In this document: positions 1 through 5,770 of the stretch, one piece after another
Numbering within the stretch: position 1 is the first letter of the stretch
How the letters are laid out: every line of letters starts with the position of its first letter
Source: SVTX01 sp045653805
Lineage (GTDB): Bacteria > Bacillota > Clostridia > Oscillospirales > CAG-272
Reading direction: 5' to 3'
Length of the DNA: 5,995 nt
Assembly: GCA_045653805.1 (NCBI GenBank)
Contig: JAZOMF010000005.1
Location: 1-5,995 of the forward strand
Program-made: the position numbers and the translations under genes
The notes under the pieces: generated by a model
What the model saw: the letters and a program-made list of their open reading frames with translations, nothing else
Told to the model about the DNA's origin: nothing
Databases searched by the model: none

Positions 1-19
1 AAATAAGAAGGACACTAAA

Positions 20-1309
20 ATGAGTACGATTCTTTTTAAAAACGTAAATCTTCCCGAATATTACGGATATAACGGTTCGGTAAATATTCTTGTAAAGGAC
101 AAAATTATTGCTTATATTGGCAAGTGCGTTCCTACGGATAAAATAGATAGAGTTATTGAGGGTAACGGAAATCTTGTGATTCCCGCATTTTACAATACTC
201 ACTGCCACAGTGCCATGACCCTTTTCCGCGGCTACGGTGACGATCTTCCTCTCCAGAGATGGCTGGAGGAGAGAATATTCCCTGCCGAGGAGAAGTTGAC
301 AAGCGAGAGCGTTTACTATGGCTCCATGGTAGCTATTGCCGAGATGATAAGAAACGGTACGGTATCCTTTTCCGATATGTATTTCTTCCTTGACGACACC
401 GCCAGAGCGGTCGAGGAGAGCGGAGTTAAGGCAAATCTTTCCCGCTCCATCGTTTCCTTTGATCCTAACATTGATTGCGAAAACGATTCGAGAATCAAGG
501 AGGCTATCGACGTATTTGACCGTCTTAACGGCAAGGCTGACGGCAGAATCAAGATAGATATGTCGCTTCACGCCGAGTACACTAACGTGGAAAAGTGCTG
601 TCGTTATCTTGGTGCTATCGCCAAGGAGAAGGGCACAGGAATGCAGGTTCACATTTCTGAGACGGCAAAGGAGCACGATGAGTGCATCGCGCGTCACGGC
701 GTGACCCCCACCAAGTTCTTCCTTGAAACCGGTGTGCTTGATGTACCCGTTACCGCCGCTCACTCTGTTTGGGTAGATGATGAAGATATGGCCATTATGG
801 CAGAAAAGGGCGTTAGTGTTGCCCACAATCCCGTCAGCAACCTGAAGCTTGGAAGCGGAATCATGCCCTATAAGAAGATGAAGGATGCAGGCGTTAATAT
901 TACCCTCGGTACTGACGGTGCGGCATCCAACAACCGCTTGAGCGTGCTCCGTGAGATGCAGTTTGCCGCCCTCGTACATAAGGGCAACGATCTTGACCCC
1001 TCGGTAACTCTTGCCGCGGATATGATCAAAATTGCAACCAGAAACGGCGCAAAGGCACAGGGCAGACTCGATTGCGGTGACGTTGCTGTGGGTATGAGAG
1101 CAGATCTTCTGCTTGTGGATATGAGCCACTTTAATAACATCCCCTCTTACAATTTTGAGTCCACGGTATGCTATTCCATGACCGAGGAAAACATCAAAAT
1201 GACTATGTGTGACGGTAACATACTTTATGAGGACGGCGCATACACTACCATTGACGAGGAAAAACTCAAGGCAGATGCCAAGAGAGTAATTTCTCACTAT
1301 TTCGACTAA
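20..1309 (+). CDS. mtaD: 5-methylthioadenosine/S-adenosylhomocysteine deaminase-type amidohydrolase
   Basis: A 429-residue cytoplasmic metal-dependent hydrolase of the amidohydrolase superfamily (ATZ/TRZ-like group). Family members deaminate S-adenosylhomocysteine, methylthioadenosine or related 5'-deoxyadenosines, feeding purine and methyl-cycle salvage. Visible motifs fit: the metal-binding HxH at H61/H63 in NTHCHSAMTLFRG, the RWLEERIFPAE segment at 80-90, HAEYT at 184-188, QVHISET with H211 and E214, AAHSVW with H248, HNPVSNLKLGSG at 269-280, and the catalytic aspartate D298 in GTDGAASNN. The C-terminal GMRADLLLVD closes the composite beta-sandwich. Length is normal for the family. The ATG is preceded by GAAGGA at 7-12, seven bases upstream. 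It lies 15 nt ahead of the flippase gene, so the two are probably co-transcribed, although no functional link is evident. Membership is secure; the exact substrate (SAH, MTA, 5'-deoxyadenosine or another aminopurine) cannot be fixed from sequence alone. Confidence 0.85.
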   Translation: MSTILFKNVNLPEYYGYNGSVNILVKDKIIAYIGKCVPTDKIDRVIEGNGNLVIPAFYNTHCHSAMTLFRGYGDDLPLQRWLEERIFPAEEKLTSESVYYGSMVAIAEMIRNGTVSFSDMYFFLDDTARAVEESGVKANLSRSIVSFDPNIDCENDSRIKEAIDVFDRLNGKADGRIKIDMSLHAEYTNVEKCCRYLGAIAKEKGTGMQVHISETAKEHDECIARHGVTPTKFFLETGVLDVPVTAAHSVWVDDEDMAIMAEKGVSVAHNPVSNLKLGSGIMPYKKMKDAGVNITLGTDGAASNNRLSVLREMQFAALVHKGNDLDPSVTLAADMIKIATRNGAKAQGRLDCGDVAVGMRADLLLVDMSHFNNIPSYNFESTVCYSMTEENIKMTMCDGNILYEDGAYTTIDEEKLKADAKRVISHYFD

Positions 1310-1312
1310 AAT

Positions 1313-1318
1313 GGGGTG
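1313..1318 (+). promoter_or_regulatory. Shine-Dalgarno deciding the flippase start codon
   Basis: GGGGTG, followed by AT, lies six bases before the GTG at 1325. It supports 1325 over the upstream in-frame GTG at 1316, which is itself part of this motif and has no purine-rich site at a useful distance. Confidence 0.55.
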
Positions 1319-1324
1319 ATTGCG

Positions 1325-2917
1325 GTGGCGTTACGGGGCACGGAGAAGAGAAAAAAGGACGAATTTTTTTCGGGAGTGCTTATTCTGTCGCTATCCGCGA
1401 TCATAGTTAAAGTAATCGGACTTATATACAAAATTCCCATGCTCGGGCTCTTGGGGAGCGAGGGCATGGGATATTTCAATTCAGCCTACGAGGTCTATAC
1501 ATTTTTTTGCTCGATCGCCACTACGGGTCTGCCCGTGGCTATGGCGGTGATGATATCCTCGAAAAACGGAGAAGAGAGCGAGAGCAGGCGGATATTCCGC
1601 GTGTCATTGGGGGCGTTTTTAGTTTTCGGTGGTATAGGTTGTCTTACGATGATAGCCTTTGCAAGACCCTTTGCGGAGTTTTTAGGCAGTGATAAGGCTC
1701 TTCGTTGCATGCTGGCGATCGCACCTACGGTGTTGCTTATTTGCATTTCGGGAGCATACAGAGGTTTTTTTCAAGGTAAGGGTAGGATGCTCCCAACCGC
1801 GCTCTCACAAGTGATAGAAGCGCTCGGCAAGCTGATTTTAGGACTTTTGCTGGCACTGATTGCACTGAATTTTGGCGCGGATACTCCAACTGTTGCCGCC
1901 ATGGCGGCTCTGGGGCTGACCCTCGGCGTGGGGGTGTCGGCGCTCTATCTTGCCTCTGCGGCGGCGTTTGAAAAGAAAAAGATTACCTGCGACACAGGGG
2001 AGATCAGCCAAGAAAAAATCTTGCCTACTCTTTTGAAAACTGCCATTCCCGTAACACTATCCTCGTCGGTGGTGAGCATAACAAAGGTCATTGATATGTC
2101 GATGATATTGCGGCGACTTCAAGACTTGGGGCAGAGCAGCGAGCAGGCGTTTTCCGCCTACGGAAGCTATACAACGTTGGCGTTGCCTTTGTTTTCACTA
2201 TCTCCCGCCCTTGTAACGGCGATCGCTATGCCCCTTATTCCCTCGCTTTCGAGTGCAGTGTCGAGTGGAGACATAGAGGGGCAGAAAAAGGTAGCCACTG
2301 ACGCCTTGAGGCTTACGGTGCTGATTTCGGCACCCGCGTCATTAGGGTTAGTCTTGTTTTCAAAACCAATATTAGAGCTGATATTTTCGGGCGAGAATGC
2401 CGCAATAGCACTCGCCGCTCCACTTCTTGCGTGCCTTGGTTTGTCGGTGACTCTTTCCTGTCTTATAACAGTAGAAAATGCGATTTTGCAATCCTATGGC
2501 AAGGCACATATTTCCTTGATGGCTATGGCGGTGGGTTCGGCTATAAAAATGGCGGTGGCGTATTTTCTCATTGGAAACCCAAGCGTTGGGCTAATGGGAG
2601 CACCAATAAGCACTTTTGTGTGTGACCTTACTATAAATGCCGTCAATTTCTATTTCATAGGACGCGAGATCGGCGGTGTGCCTATAATATCCCGAGTGCT
2701 TTTGCGCCCCTATCTTTCGGCGGCGGTTGCAGTGTGCATATCTCGCTTTTCTTATAACGCGATGTGTTTGCGCTTGGGAGAAAGCCGACTTATAACCGTG
2801 TTTTCGGTTGCGCTTGCGGCGTCATTGTATTTCTTACTTGCAAGGCTCAGCGATGCCGTTGAAAGGGAAGACGTTTTGCGGATTTCGGGAAAACCCCTGA
2901 TTAAAAAAGGACAATAA
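1325..2917 (+). CDS. SpoVB/YabM-like polysaccharide (lipid-linked sugar) flippase
   Basis: A 530-residue integral membrane protein of the MOP exporter superfamily (MurJ/Wzx/SpoVB type), expected to move lipid-linked sugar intermediates across the cytoplasmic membrane. SpoVB is needed for spore cortex synthesis in B. subtilis. Hydrophobic segments run along the whole length, consistent with the usual 12-14 helices. The N-terminal block KVIGLIYKIPMLGLLGSEGM and the following GYFNSAYE (29-56) is highly characteristic of SpoVB/YabM proteins, as is RGFFQGKGRMLPTALSQVIE (146-165). Lys/Arg-rich ends fit cytoplasmic termini. I chose GTG 1325 for its Shine-Dalgarno; GTG 1316 would add three residues. 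The position directly ahead of mazG matches yabM of B. subtilis, so it may be the YabM paralogue rather than true SpoVB. It uses more ATA and TTG codons than mtaD or hup, suggesting lower expression. Confidence 0.87.
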   Translation: MALRGTEKRKKDEFFSGVLILSLSAIIVKVIGLIYKIPMLGLLGSEGMGYFNSAYEVYTFFCSIATTGLPVAMAVMISSKNGEESESRRIFRVSLGAFLVFGGIGCLTMIAFARPFAEFLGSDKALRCMLAIAPTVLLICISGAYRGFFQGKGRMLPTALSQVIEALGKLILGLLLALIALNFGADTPTVAAMAALGLTLGVGVSALYLASAAAFEKKKITCDTGEISQEKILPTLLKTAIPVTLSSSVVSITKVIDMSMILRRLQDLGQSSEQAFSAYGSYTTLALPLFSLSPALVTAIAMPLIPSLSSAVSSGDIEGQKKVATDALRLTVLISAPASLGLVLFSKPILELIFSGENAAIALAAPLLACLGLSVTLSCLITVENAILQSYGKAHISLMAMAVGSAIKMAVAYFLIGNPSVGLMGAPISTFVCDLTINAVNFYFIGREIGGVPIISRVLLRPYLSAAVAVCISRFSYNAMCLRLGESRLITVFSVALAASLYFLLARLSDAVEREDVLRISGKPLIKKGQ

Positions 2918-2947
2918 ATATATAATATATAAAAGGATGAAAAAACT

Positions 2948-3778
2948 ATGGAAGAAAAGATGATCCTCAGCACAAAGGAAGAAAAGGTAGCCTACCTGCT
3001 TGCCAAGAAAAACTACAGCTTTGACGATCTGGTGATGGTAATTGAGGTGCTCCGTGGAGAGGGCGGTTGTCCTTGGGACATGGAGCAGACTCACAAGAGC
3101 ATTCGCAAGGATTTTATAGAGGAGACCTATGAGGTCATTGAGGCAATAGATACCGACGACCCCGTACTTCTTCGCGAGGAGCTGGGCGACGTATTGCTGC
3201 AGGTGGCATTCCATGCTCAGATCGAGCGCGAGGACGGCAGATTTGACGTTTACGACGTGGCAAATGATATCTGCGCCAAGCTTATCCACCGTCACCCTCA
3301 CGTTTTCGGTGAGTTGAAGCTTGACAACAGTGCCGATGTGCTGCTAAATTGGGACAAGATAAAGAGCGAGGAAAAGCATCGTGAAACACTGACTCACAAG
3401 CTCCGCGCCATCCCTCCTATGCTACCCGCACTCATGCGCGCGCAGAAGGTGGGCAAGAAGGCATCATTCTTTGATTTCGAAACCGCCGATGCGGTTTTTG
3501 ACAAGCTTTACGAAGAGATCGAAGAGATCAGAGAGGCTATGAAGTCGGGAGATCAAGAAGCTGTCAACGAGGAGATAGGAGATCTGCTCTTGACCGTCAC
3601 AAGCCTTGCGAGAAAGTCTGGCACTGACTCTGAATTGGCACTTACAAATGCTACAAATAAATTCATAGATCGCTTTGAAAGGGTTGAAACTTATGTCACG
3701 GAGCAGGGAAAAAACGTTGAGGAGCTTACTATGATAGAGCTTGACGAGGTTTGGGATAACATAAAGCACAAAAAATAA
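2948..3778 (+). CDS. mazG: Nucleoside triphosphate pyrophosphohydrolase MazG
   Basis: A 276-residue all-alpha NTP pyrophosphohydrolase that hydrolyses (d)NTPs to NMP and pyrophosphate, thought to clear aberrant nucleotides and, in E. coli, to influence ppGpp levels. Two MazG repeats are visible. The first has GGCPWDMEQTHKSIRKDFIE at 39-58, then the Mg-binding acids E59xxE62 and E78xxD81 in EELGDVLLQVAFHA. The second has E190xxE193 and E209xxD212 in EEIGDLLLTV. Length is close to E. coli MazG (263 residues). Unlike B. subtilis YabN there is no N-terminal SAM-dependent (tetrapyrrole-type) methylase domain; residues 20-38 look like the linker seen after that domain in fused homologues. The ATG at 2948 has AAGGA ten bases upstream; M5 (2960) is a less likely start. 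It follows the flippase by 30 nt and is probably in the same transcript. Confidence 0.93.
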   Translation: MEEKMILSTKEEKVAYLLAKKNYSFDDLVMVIEVLRGEGGCPWDMEQTHKSIRKDFIEETYEVIEAIDTDDPVLLREELGDVLLQVAFHAQIEREDGRFDVYDVANDICAKLIHRHPHVFGELKLDNSADVLLNWDKIKSEEKHRETLTHKLRAIPPMLPALMRAQKVGKKASFFDFETADAVFDKLYEEIEEIREAMKSGDQEAVNEEIGDLLLTVTSLARKSGTDSELALTNATNKFIDRFERVETYVTEQGKNVEELTMIELDEVWDNIKHKK

Positions 3779-3839
3779 CATCGTTTTTTGTTGAAAATGT
3801 GAAATTTTGTATTTTTTAGTTATTTCTTTGAAAAAAAAC

Positions 3840-3868
3840 TTGCAAAAGCTATTTACATATGTTATAAT
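3840..3868 (+). promoter_or_regulatory. Sigma-A-type promoter of hup-rqcP
   Basis: The -35 box is TTGCAA (3840-3845), then a 17-nt spacer, then a perfect TATAAT -10 (3863-3868) preceded by TG at 3860-3861, an extended -10. The DNA just upstream (3784-3839) is very AT-rich with T- and A-tracts, resembling an UP element. Predicted transcription start is near 3875, giving a leader of about 90 nt before hup. Strength and position fit an abundant nucleoid protein. The rest of the 187-nt gap after mazG shows no other clear element. Confidence 0.82.
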
Positions 3869-3965
3869 TAACTAAACCAATAAGTCGGAGTATGCCTGCA
3901 AATAGTCAGCATGTGTATGGGGCAATTTCGGCGAAAAATAAAAAAATGAAAAGAGGTTCAAAATT

Positions 3966-4244
3966 ATGAACAAGTTACAGCTTACAGAAGCAGTTGCAGC
4001 AAAGGCAGCAGGCTTGACAAAGAAGCAGGCAGCAGAGGCAGTCAACGCTGTTCTCGATGCTATCACCGAGGCTCTCGCAGCAGGCGAGGACGTAAAGATC
4101 ACCGGTTTCGGTGGCTTTGAGGTTAAGGATCGTGCAGCAAGAACCGGCAGAAACCCCAAGACCGGCGAGGCAGTTGAGATTCCCGCTTCCAAGTATGTTG
4201 CTTTCAGCGCAGGTAGTGCTCTTAAGGACAAAGTTAACGGCTAA
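3966..4244 (+). CDS. hup: HU family DNA-binding protein
   Basis: A 92-residue histone-like protein that binds and bends DNA as a dimer and compacts the nucleoid. The full fold is recognisable: helical N-terminus MNKLQLTEAVAAKAAGLTKK with an Ala-rich second helix, then the HU signature GFGGFEVKDRAARTGRNPKT (47-66), with the DNA-intercalating Pro at 64 in the RNP tip of the arm, and the C-terminal strand and helix to residue 92. Length matches the usual 90-94. The ATG has GAGG nine bases upstream. Codon choice is strongly biased, as expected of a highly expressed gene. Its stop overlaps the next start (TAATG), coupling it to rqcP. In B. subtilis the HU gene (hbs) is elsewhere, between spoIVA and mtrA. 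Confidence 0.96.
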   Translation: MNKLQLTEAVAAKAAGLTKKQAAEAVNAVLDAITEALAAGEDVKITGFGGFEVKDRAARTGRNPKTGEAVEIPASKYVAFSAGSALKDKVNG

Positions 4245-4486
4245 TGCGAATCGACAAATACCTGAAGGTTTCAAGAATAATCAAAAGGCGTACCGTTGCT
4301 AACGATGCTTGCGATGCAGAGCACGTCACGGTAAACGGCAGACCCGCCAAGGCGTCTTACGACGTTAAGGAGGGGGACGTTATCGAGATAAGCTTTGGTC
4401 AGCGCACTCTCAAGGTCAGAGTTTTAGACGTGAGAGAGCACGCGGCAAAGGCAGATGCGGCTTCGCTTTATGAGGTAATTGAATAA
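4244..4486 (+). CDS. rqcP: S4-domain ribosome-associated quality control factor RqcP (YabO)
   Basis: An 80-residue S4 RNA-binding protein closely resembling B. subtilis RqcP/YabO (86 residues), which binds stalled 50S subunits with RqcH and promotes alanine tailing of nascent chains. The N-terminus MRIDKYLKVSRIIKRRTVAN carries the conserved R2, K5 and R16 of the S4 RNA-binding surface, followed by VTVNGRPAKASYDVKEGD and the beta-strand IEISFGQRTLKVRVL. Its ATG shares one base with the hup stop, and the nearest Shine-Dalgarno-like sequence (AAGGA, 4224-4228) is 15 bases away, so translation is probably coupled to hup. Placement just before yabP is the same as in B. subtilis. HslR-type (Hsp15) is the older name for relatives. 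Confidence 0.92.
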   Translation: MRIDKYLKVSRIIKRRTVANDACDAEHVTVNGRPAKASYDVKEGDVIEISFGQRTLKVRVLDVREHAAKADAASLYEVIE

Positions 4487-4509
4487 CCGGAGAGTTCTCC
4501 GCATATATT
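4481..4509 (+). promoter_or_regulatory. Candidate sigma-E-like promoter of yabP-yabQ
   Basis: GAATAAC (4481-4487) resembles the sigma-E -35 (KMATATT, 5 of 7). After 14 nt, CATATATT (4502-4509) resembles the sigma-E -10 (CATACAAT, 6 of 8). The spacing fits sigma-E. Start would fall at about 4515-4517, in the loop of the following hairpin. The AT-rich stem makes chance matches easy, so this is tentative; expectation from sporulation genes of the yabP/yabQ type raises the odds somewhat. Confidence 0.3.
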
Positions 4510-4538
4510 GTACAAAGATATATGCGGAGGATTTTTTT
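4497..4538 (+). terminator. Rho-independent-type hairpin between rqcP and yabP that includes the yabP ribosome-binding site
   Basis: CTCCGCATATAT (4497-4508) pairs perfectly with ATATATGCGGAG (4518-4529) around a nine-base loop, and a seven-T tract (4532-4538) follows. The lower half of the stem is GC-rich, as in intrinsic terminators, and U-G and U-A pairs (4496-4530, 4495-4531) can extend it. It starts 11 nt after the rqcP stop, so it can end the hup-rqcP transcript. The 3' arm is also the yabP Shine-Dalgarno, and the ATG follows the T-tract directly, so in any read-through RNA the same hairpin would hide the yabP start site. Confidence 0.75.
4526..4530 (+). promoter_or_regulatory. yabP Shine-Dalgarno inside the hairpin 3' arm
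   Basis: GGAGG lies eight bases before ATG 4539. It fixes the yabP start and rules out the in-frame TTG at 4479, whose reading would run through the hairpin. Four of its five bases pair in the perfect stem and the fifth can form a wobble pair. Confidence 0.82.
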
Positions 4539-4814
4539 ATGGTCGAAAAGGGTGTGACTGCTCATTCCTTTAGTTCGTCGGGCAGAGATGGAATGGCTAT
4601 CAGCGGAGTTGTTGACGTAGTGAGCTTTGACGACAGCGGAGTAGTGATGGAGACCTCATGCGGAAGCATGGCGGTGGAGGGCGAGAGCTTGCATATAACA
4701 GTGCTCAATATAGGAGACGGCAGGGTAAACATTGAGGGGAGAATAAACGGAGTTTATTATTTCGACAATACTCCCAAGCCAAAGAAAGGGCTTTTCGGTA
4801 GAAAAAATGATTGA
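4539..4814 (+). CDS. yabP: Sporulation protein YabP
   Basis: A 91-residue protein of the YabP/YqfC sporulation family. The core ISGVVDVVSFDDSGVVMETS (21-40), then CGSMAVEGESLHITVLNIGD (41-60), GRVNIEGRINGVYYFD, and a basic C-terminal tail KPKKGLFGRK closely parallel B. subtilis YabP (about 100 residues; ITGV..VESFD..ETxxG.LAI.G..L). In B. subtilis yabP belongs to the mother-cell sigma-E regulon; its biochemical role is unknown. No signal peptide or membrane segment is seen. The start is set by GGAGG at 4526-4530. The final 8 nt overlap the yabQ start, so the two are coupled. It is separated from rqcP by a terminator-like hairpin that can also mask this start. Confidence 0.9.
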   Translation: MVEKGVTAHSFSSSGRDGMAISGVVDVVSFDDSGVVMETSCGSMAVEGESLHITVLNIGDGRVNIEGRINGVYYFDNTPKPKKGLFGRKND

Positions 4815-5433
4815 CCTTTCTCAAGAAGATTTAGCAATGCTTCTTTTGCACTCATTTTTATGCGGAGCATTTTTTGGTGTGGTCTATGAGATGATAAGCG
4901 CCTTTAAGCTGCTTTGCGGAGTTGCGGATTACTGTGGAGAACACAAAAAAAGTGCTGGATTTATGAGTTTTTTTGCTCATGCAGTGACTTTTGTGACCGA
5001 CCTCATGTTTTGGGCGGGCGCAGCATGTGTTTCGATACTTCTGACCTATGCAGAGGGCGGATTCTTCAGAGGTATGACATATATTGGTATTTTCGGGGGT
5101 TTTATTGCCTATTATTTTACCTTGGGCAGACTTCTTTTGAGACTGAATCGCAAAATAATGCGTAAAATAAAAAAGGCACTTGCCGCGGCAATGCCTTACT
5201 TGTTAAAGCCGGTTAAATTTATGTTTGGGCGGATTATTTTGCTCTACCACTTGACAATAGGAAAAATAATTGATAAAATAATAGAAGATAGGAAAAAGCG
5301 TAGCGAGTCCGAGGCAGAACAAGATATTTCTGACGAGGACGCAGAATGCGGAAAGGAGGACTTCGTATATGTCGGAGGAAAGACAGGATATAGACGTGTC
5401 GGGCGAGTCAGCTTCGGGCAAAAAAGCAAATGA
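4807..5433 (+). CDS. yabQ: Spore cortex biosynthesis membrane protein YabQ
   Basis: A 208-residue membrane protein of the YabQ family, required for cortex formation in B. subtilis, where it localises to membranes around the forespore (211 residues there). Hydrophobic segments lie at about 9-30, 55-80 and 90-110, with a fourth weaker one near 131-148. Family landmarks include FLCGAFFGVVYEM (18-29), DLMFWAGAACVSILLTYAEG (65-84) and the following GFFRGMTYIGIFGGFIAYYF (85-104). The remainder is a charged cytoplasmic-looking tail (KKRSESEAEQDISDEDAE). There is no good Shine-Dalgarno and the ATG overlaps the last 8 nt of yabP, which points to translational coupling. The last 65 nt (residues 188-208) overlap divIC in another frame, and a sigma-A-like promoter sits in codons 149-158. 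Confidence 0.88.
   Translation: MIDLSQEDLAMLLLHSFLCGAFFGVVYEMISAFKLLCGVADYCGEHKKSAGFMSFFAHAVTFVTDLMFWAGAACVSILLTYAEGGFFRGMTYIGIFGGFIAYYFTLGRLLLRLNRKIMRKIKKALAAAMPYLLKPVKFMFGRIILLYHLTIGKIIDKIIEDRKKRSESEAEQDISDEDAECGKEDFVYVGGKTGYRRVGRVSFGQKSK
5251..5279 (+). promoter_or_regulatory. Sigma-A-type promoter of divIC, inside yabQ
   Basis: A perfect TTGACA -35 (5251-5256), a 17-nt spacer and a TAAAAT -10 (5274-5279, 5 of 6) with TG at 5271-5272 making an extended -10. Transcription would start near 5286, about 80 nt before the divIC ATG. It would let divIC be made in growing cells without transcription of yabP-yabQ. The region encodes Ile/Lys-rich residues, so chance resemblance remains possible. 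Confidence 0.62.
5353..5359 (+). promoter_or_regulatory. Strong divIC Shine-Dalgarno inside yabQ
   Basis: AAGGAGG, a perfect anti-SD match, nine bases before ATG 5369. It justifies a start 65 nt inside yabQ. Confidence 0.85.
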
Positions 5434-5770
5434 CGAACTTTTAATAAACGAAAAGAACATCCGTAGGTCGCTCAGAAATGGAATCAACACCCCTTATGCG
5501 AAGGTCCTTTTGCGAGTGGCGCTTCTGCTTTTGGTGGTAGGCTCTATCGGTTTTTTTGCCACGGGAGTTATGCGATATAGCGAGCTTCAGAGAGAAAAAT
5601 TTTCACTTGAGGCGCAAAAGGCGGCTTTGGCCGAAGAAATAGAGGAGCTTAAATACCTTGTGGAGCATCCTATAGACAAAGATTATATAATTCGTATGGC
5701 GAGAGAAAAGCTTGGACTGAATCTCCCCGGCGAGATAGTTTATTATAACGATACAAACGATAAAAAATGA
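5369..5770 (+). CDS. divIC: Septum formation initiator DivIC/FtsB-family cell division protein
   Basis: A 133-residue bitopic membrane protein of the DivIC/FtsB family, which forms part of the FtsL-DivIC-DivIB divisome subcomplex activating septal peptidoglycan synthesis. Domains in order: a charged cytoplasmic N-terminus (1-44), one membrane helix (about 45-68, VLLRVALLLLVVGSIGFFAT), an external heptad-like coiled coil (70-98), and the family signature DKDYIIRMAREKLGLNLPGE (103-122) followed by IVYY. The long N-terminus is as in B. subtilis DivIC (125 residues) rather than short FtsB. The start is fixed by AAGGAGG at 5353-5359. It overlaps yabQ by 65 nt, and a sigma-A-like promoter lies at 5251-5279. 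The stop codon is inside the 5' arm of the downstream terminator. In B. subtilis yabR and spoIIE follow; here repeats follow instead. Confidence 0.92.
   Translation: MSEERQDIDVSGESASGKKANDELLINEKNIRRSLRNGINTPYAKVLLRVALLLLVVGSIGFFATGVMRYSELQREKFSLEAQKAALAEEIEELKYLVEHPIDKDYIIRMAREKLGLNLPGEIVYYNDTNDKK

Noticed and set aside
2921..2926. Perfect TATAAT just upstream of mazG
   Set aside because: No credible -35 at 16-18 nt, no extended TG, and it lies in an AT-only stretch only 22 nt before the start codon.
2834..3301. 155-codon minus-strand reading frame across the flippase end and mazG start
   Set aside because: It is antisense to two clear genes, has no recognisable domain and crosses the gene junction.
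3768..3791. 8-bp inverted repeat ACAAAAAA / TTTTTTGT just after mazG, as a terminator
   Set aside because: The stem is nearly all A-T with an 8-base loop and no separate T-tract, so it is too weak to call. Where the mazG transcript ends is not clear.
3875..3965. Riboswitch or structured element in the hup leader
   Set aside because: Only 4-bp complementary stretches were found; no conserved aptamer-like pattern was recognised.
3872..4231. 119-codon minus-strand frame over hup and its leader
   Set aside because: It mirrors the Ala-rich, strongly codon-biased hup gene and its composition is a by-product of that.
4479..4538. TTG start extending yabP upstream by 20 codons
   Set aside because: It would translate the hairpin, overlap rqcP and ignore the GGAGG correctly spaced from ATG 4539; the YabP family does not need the extra residues.
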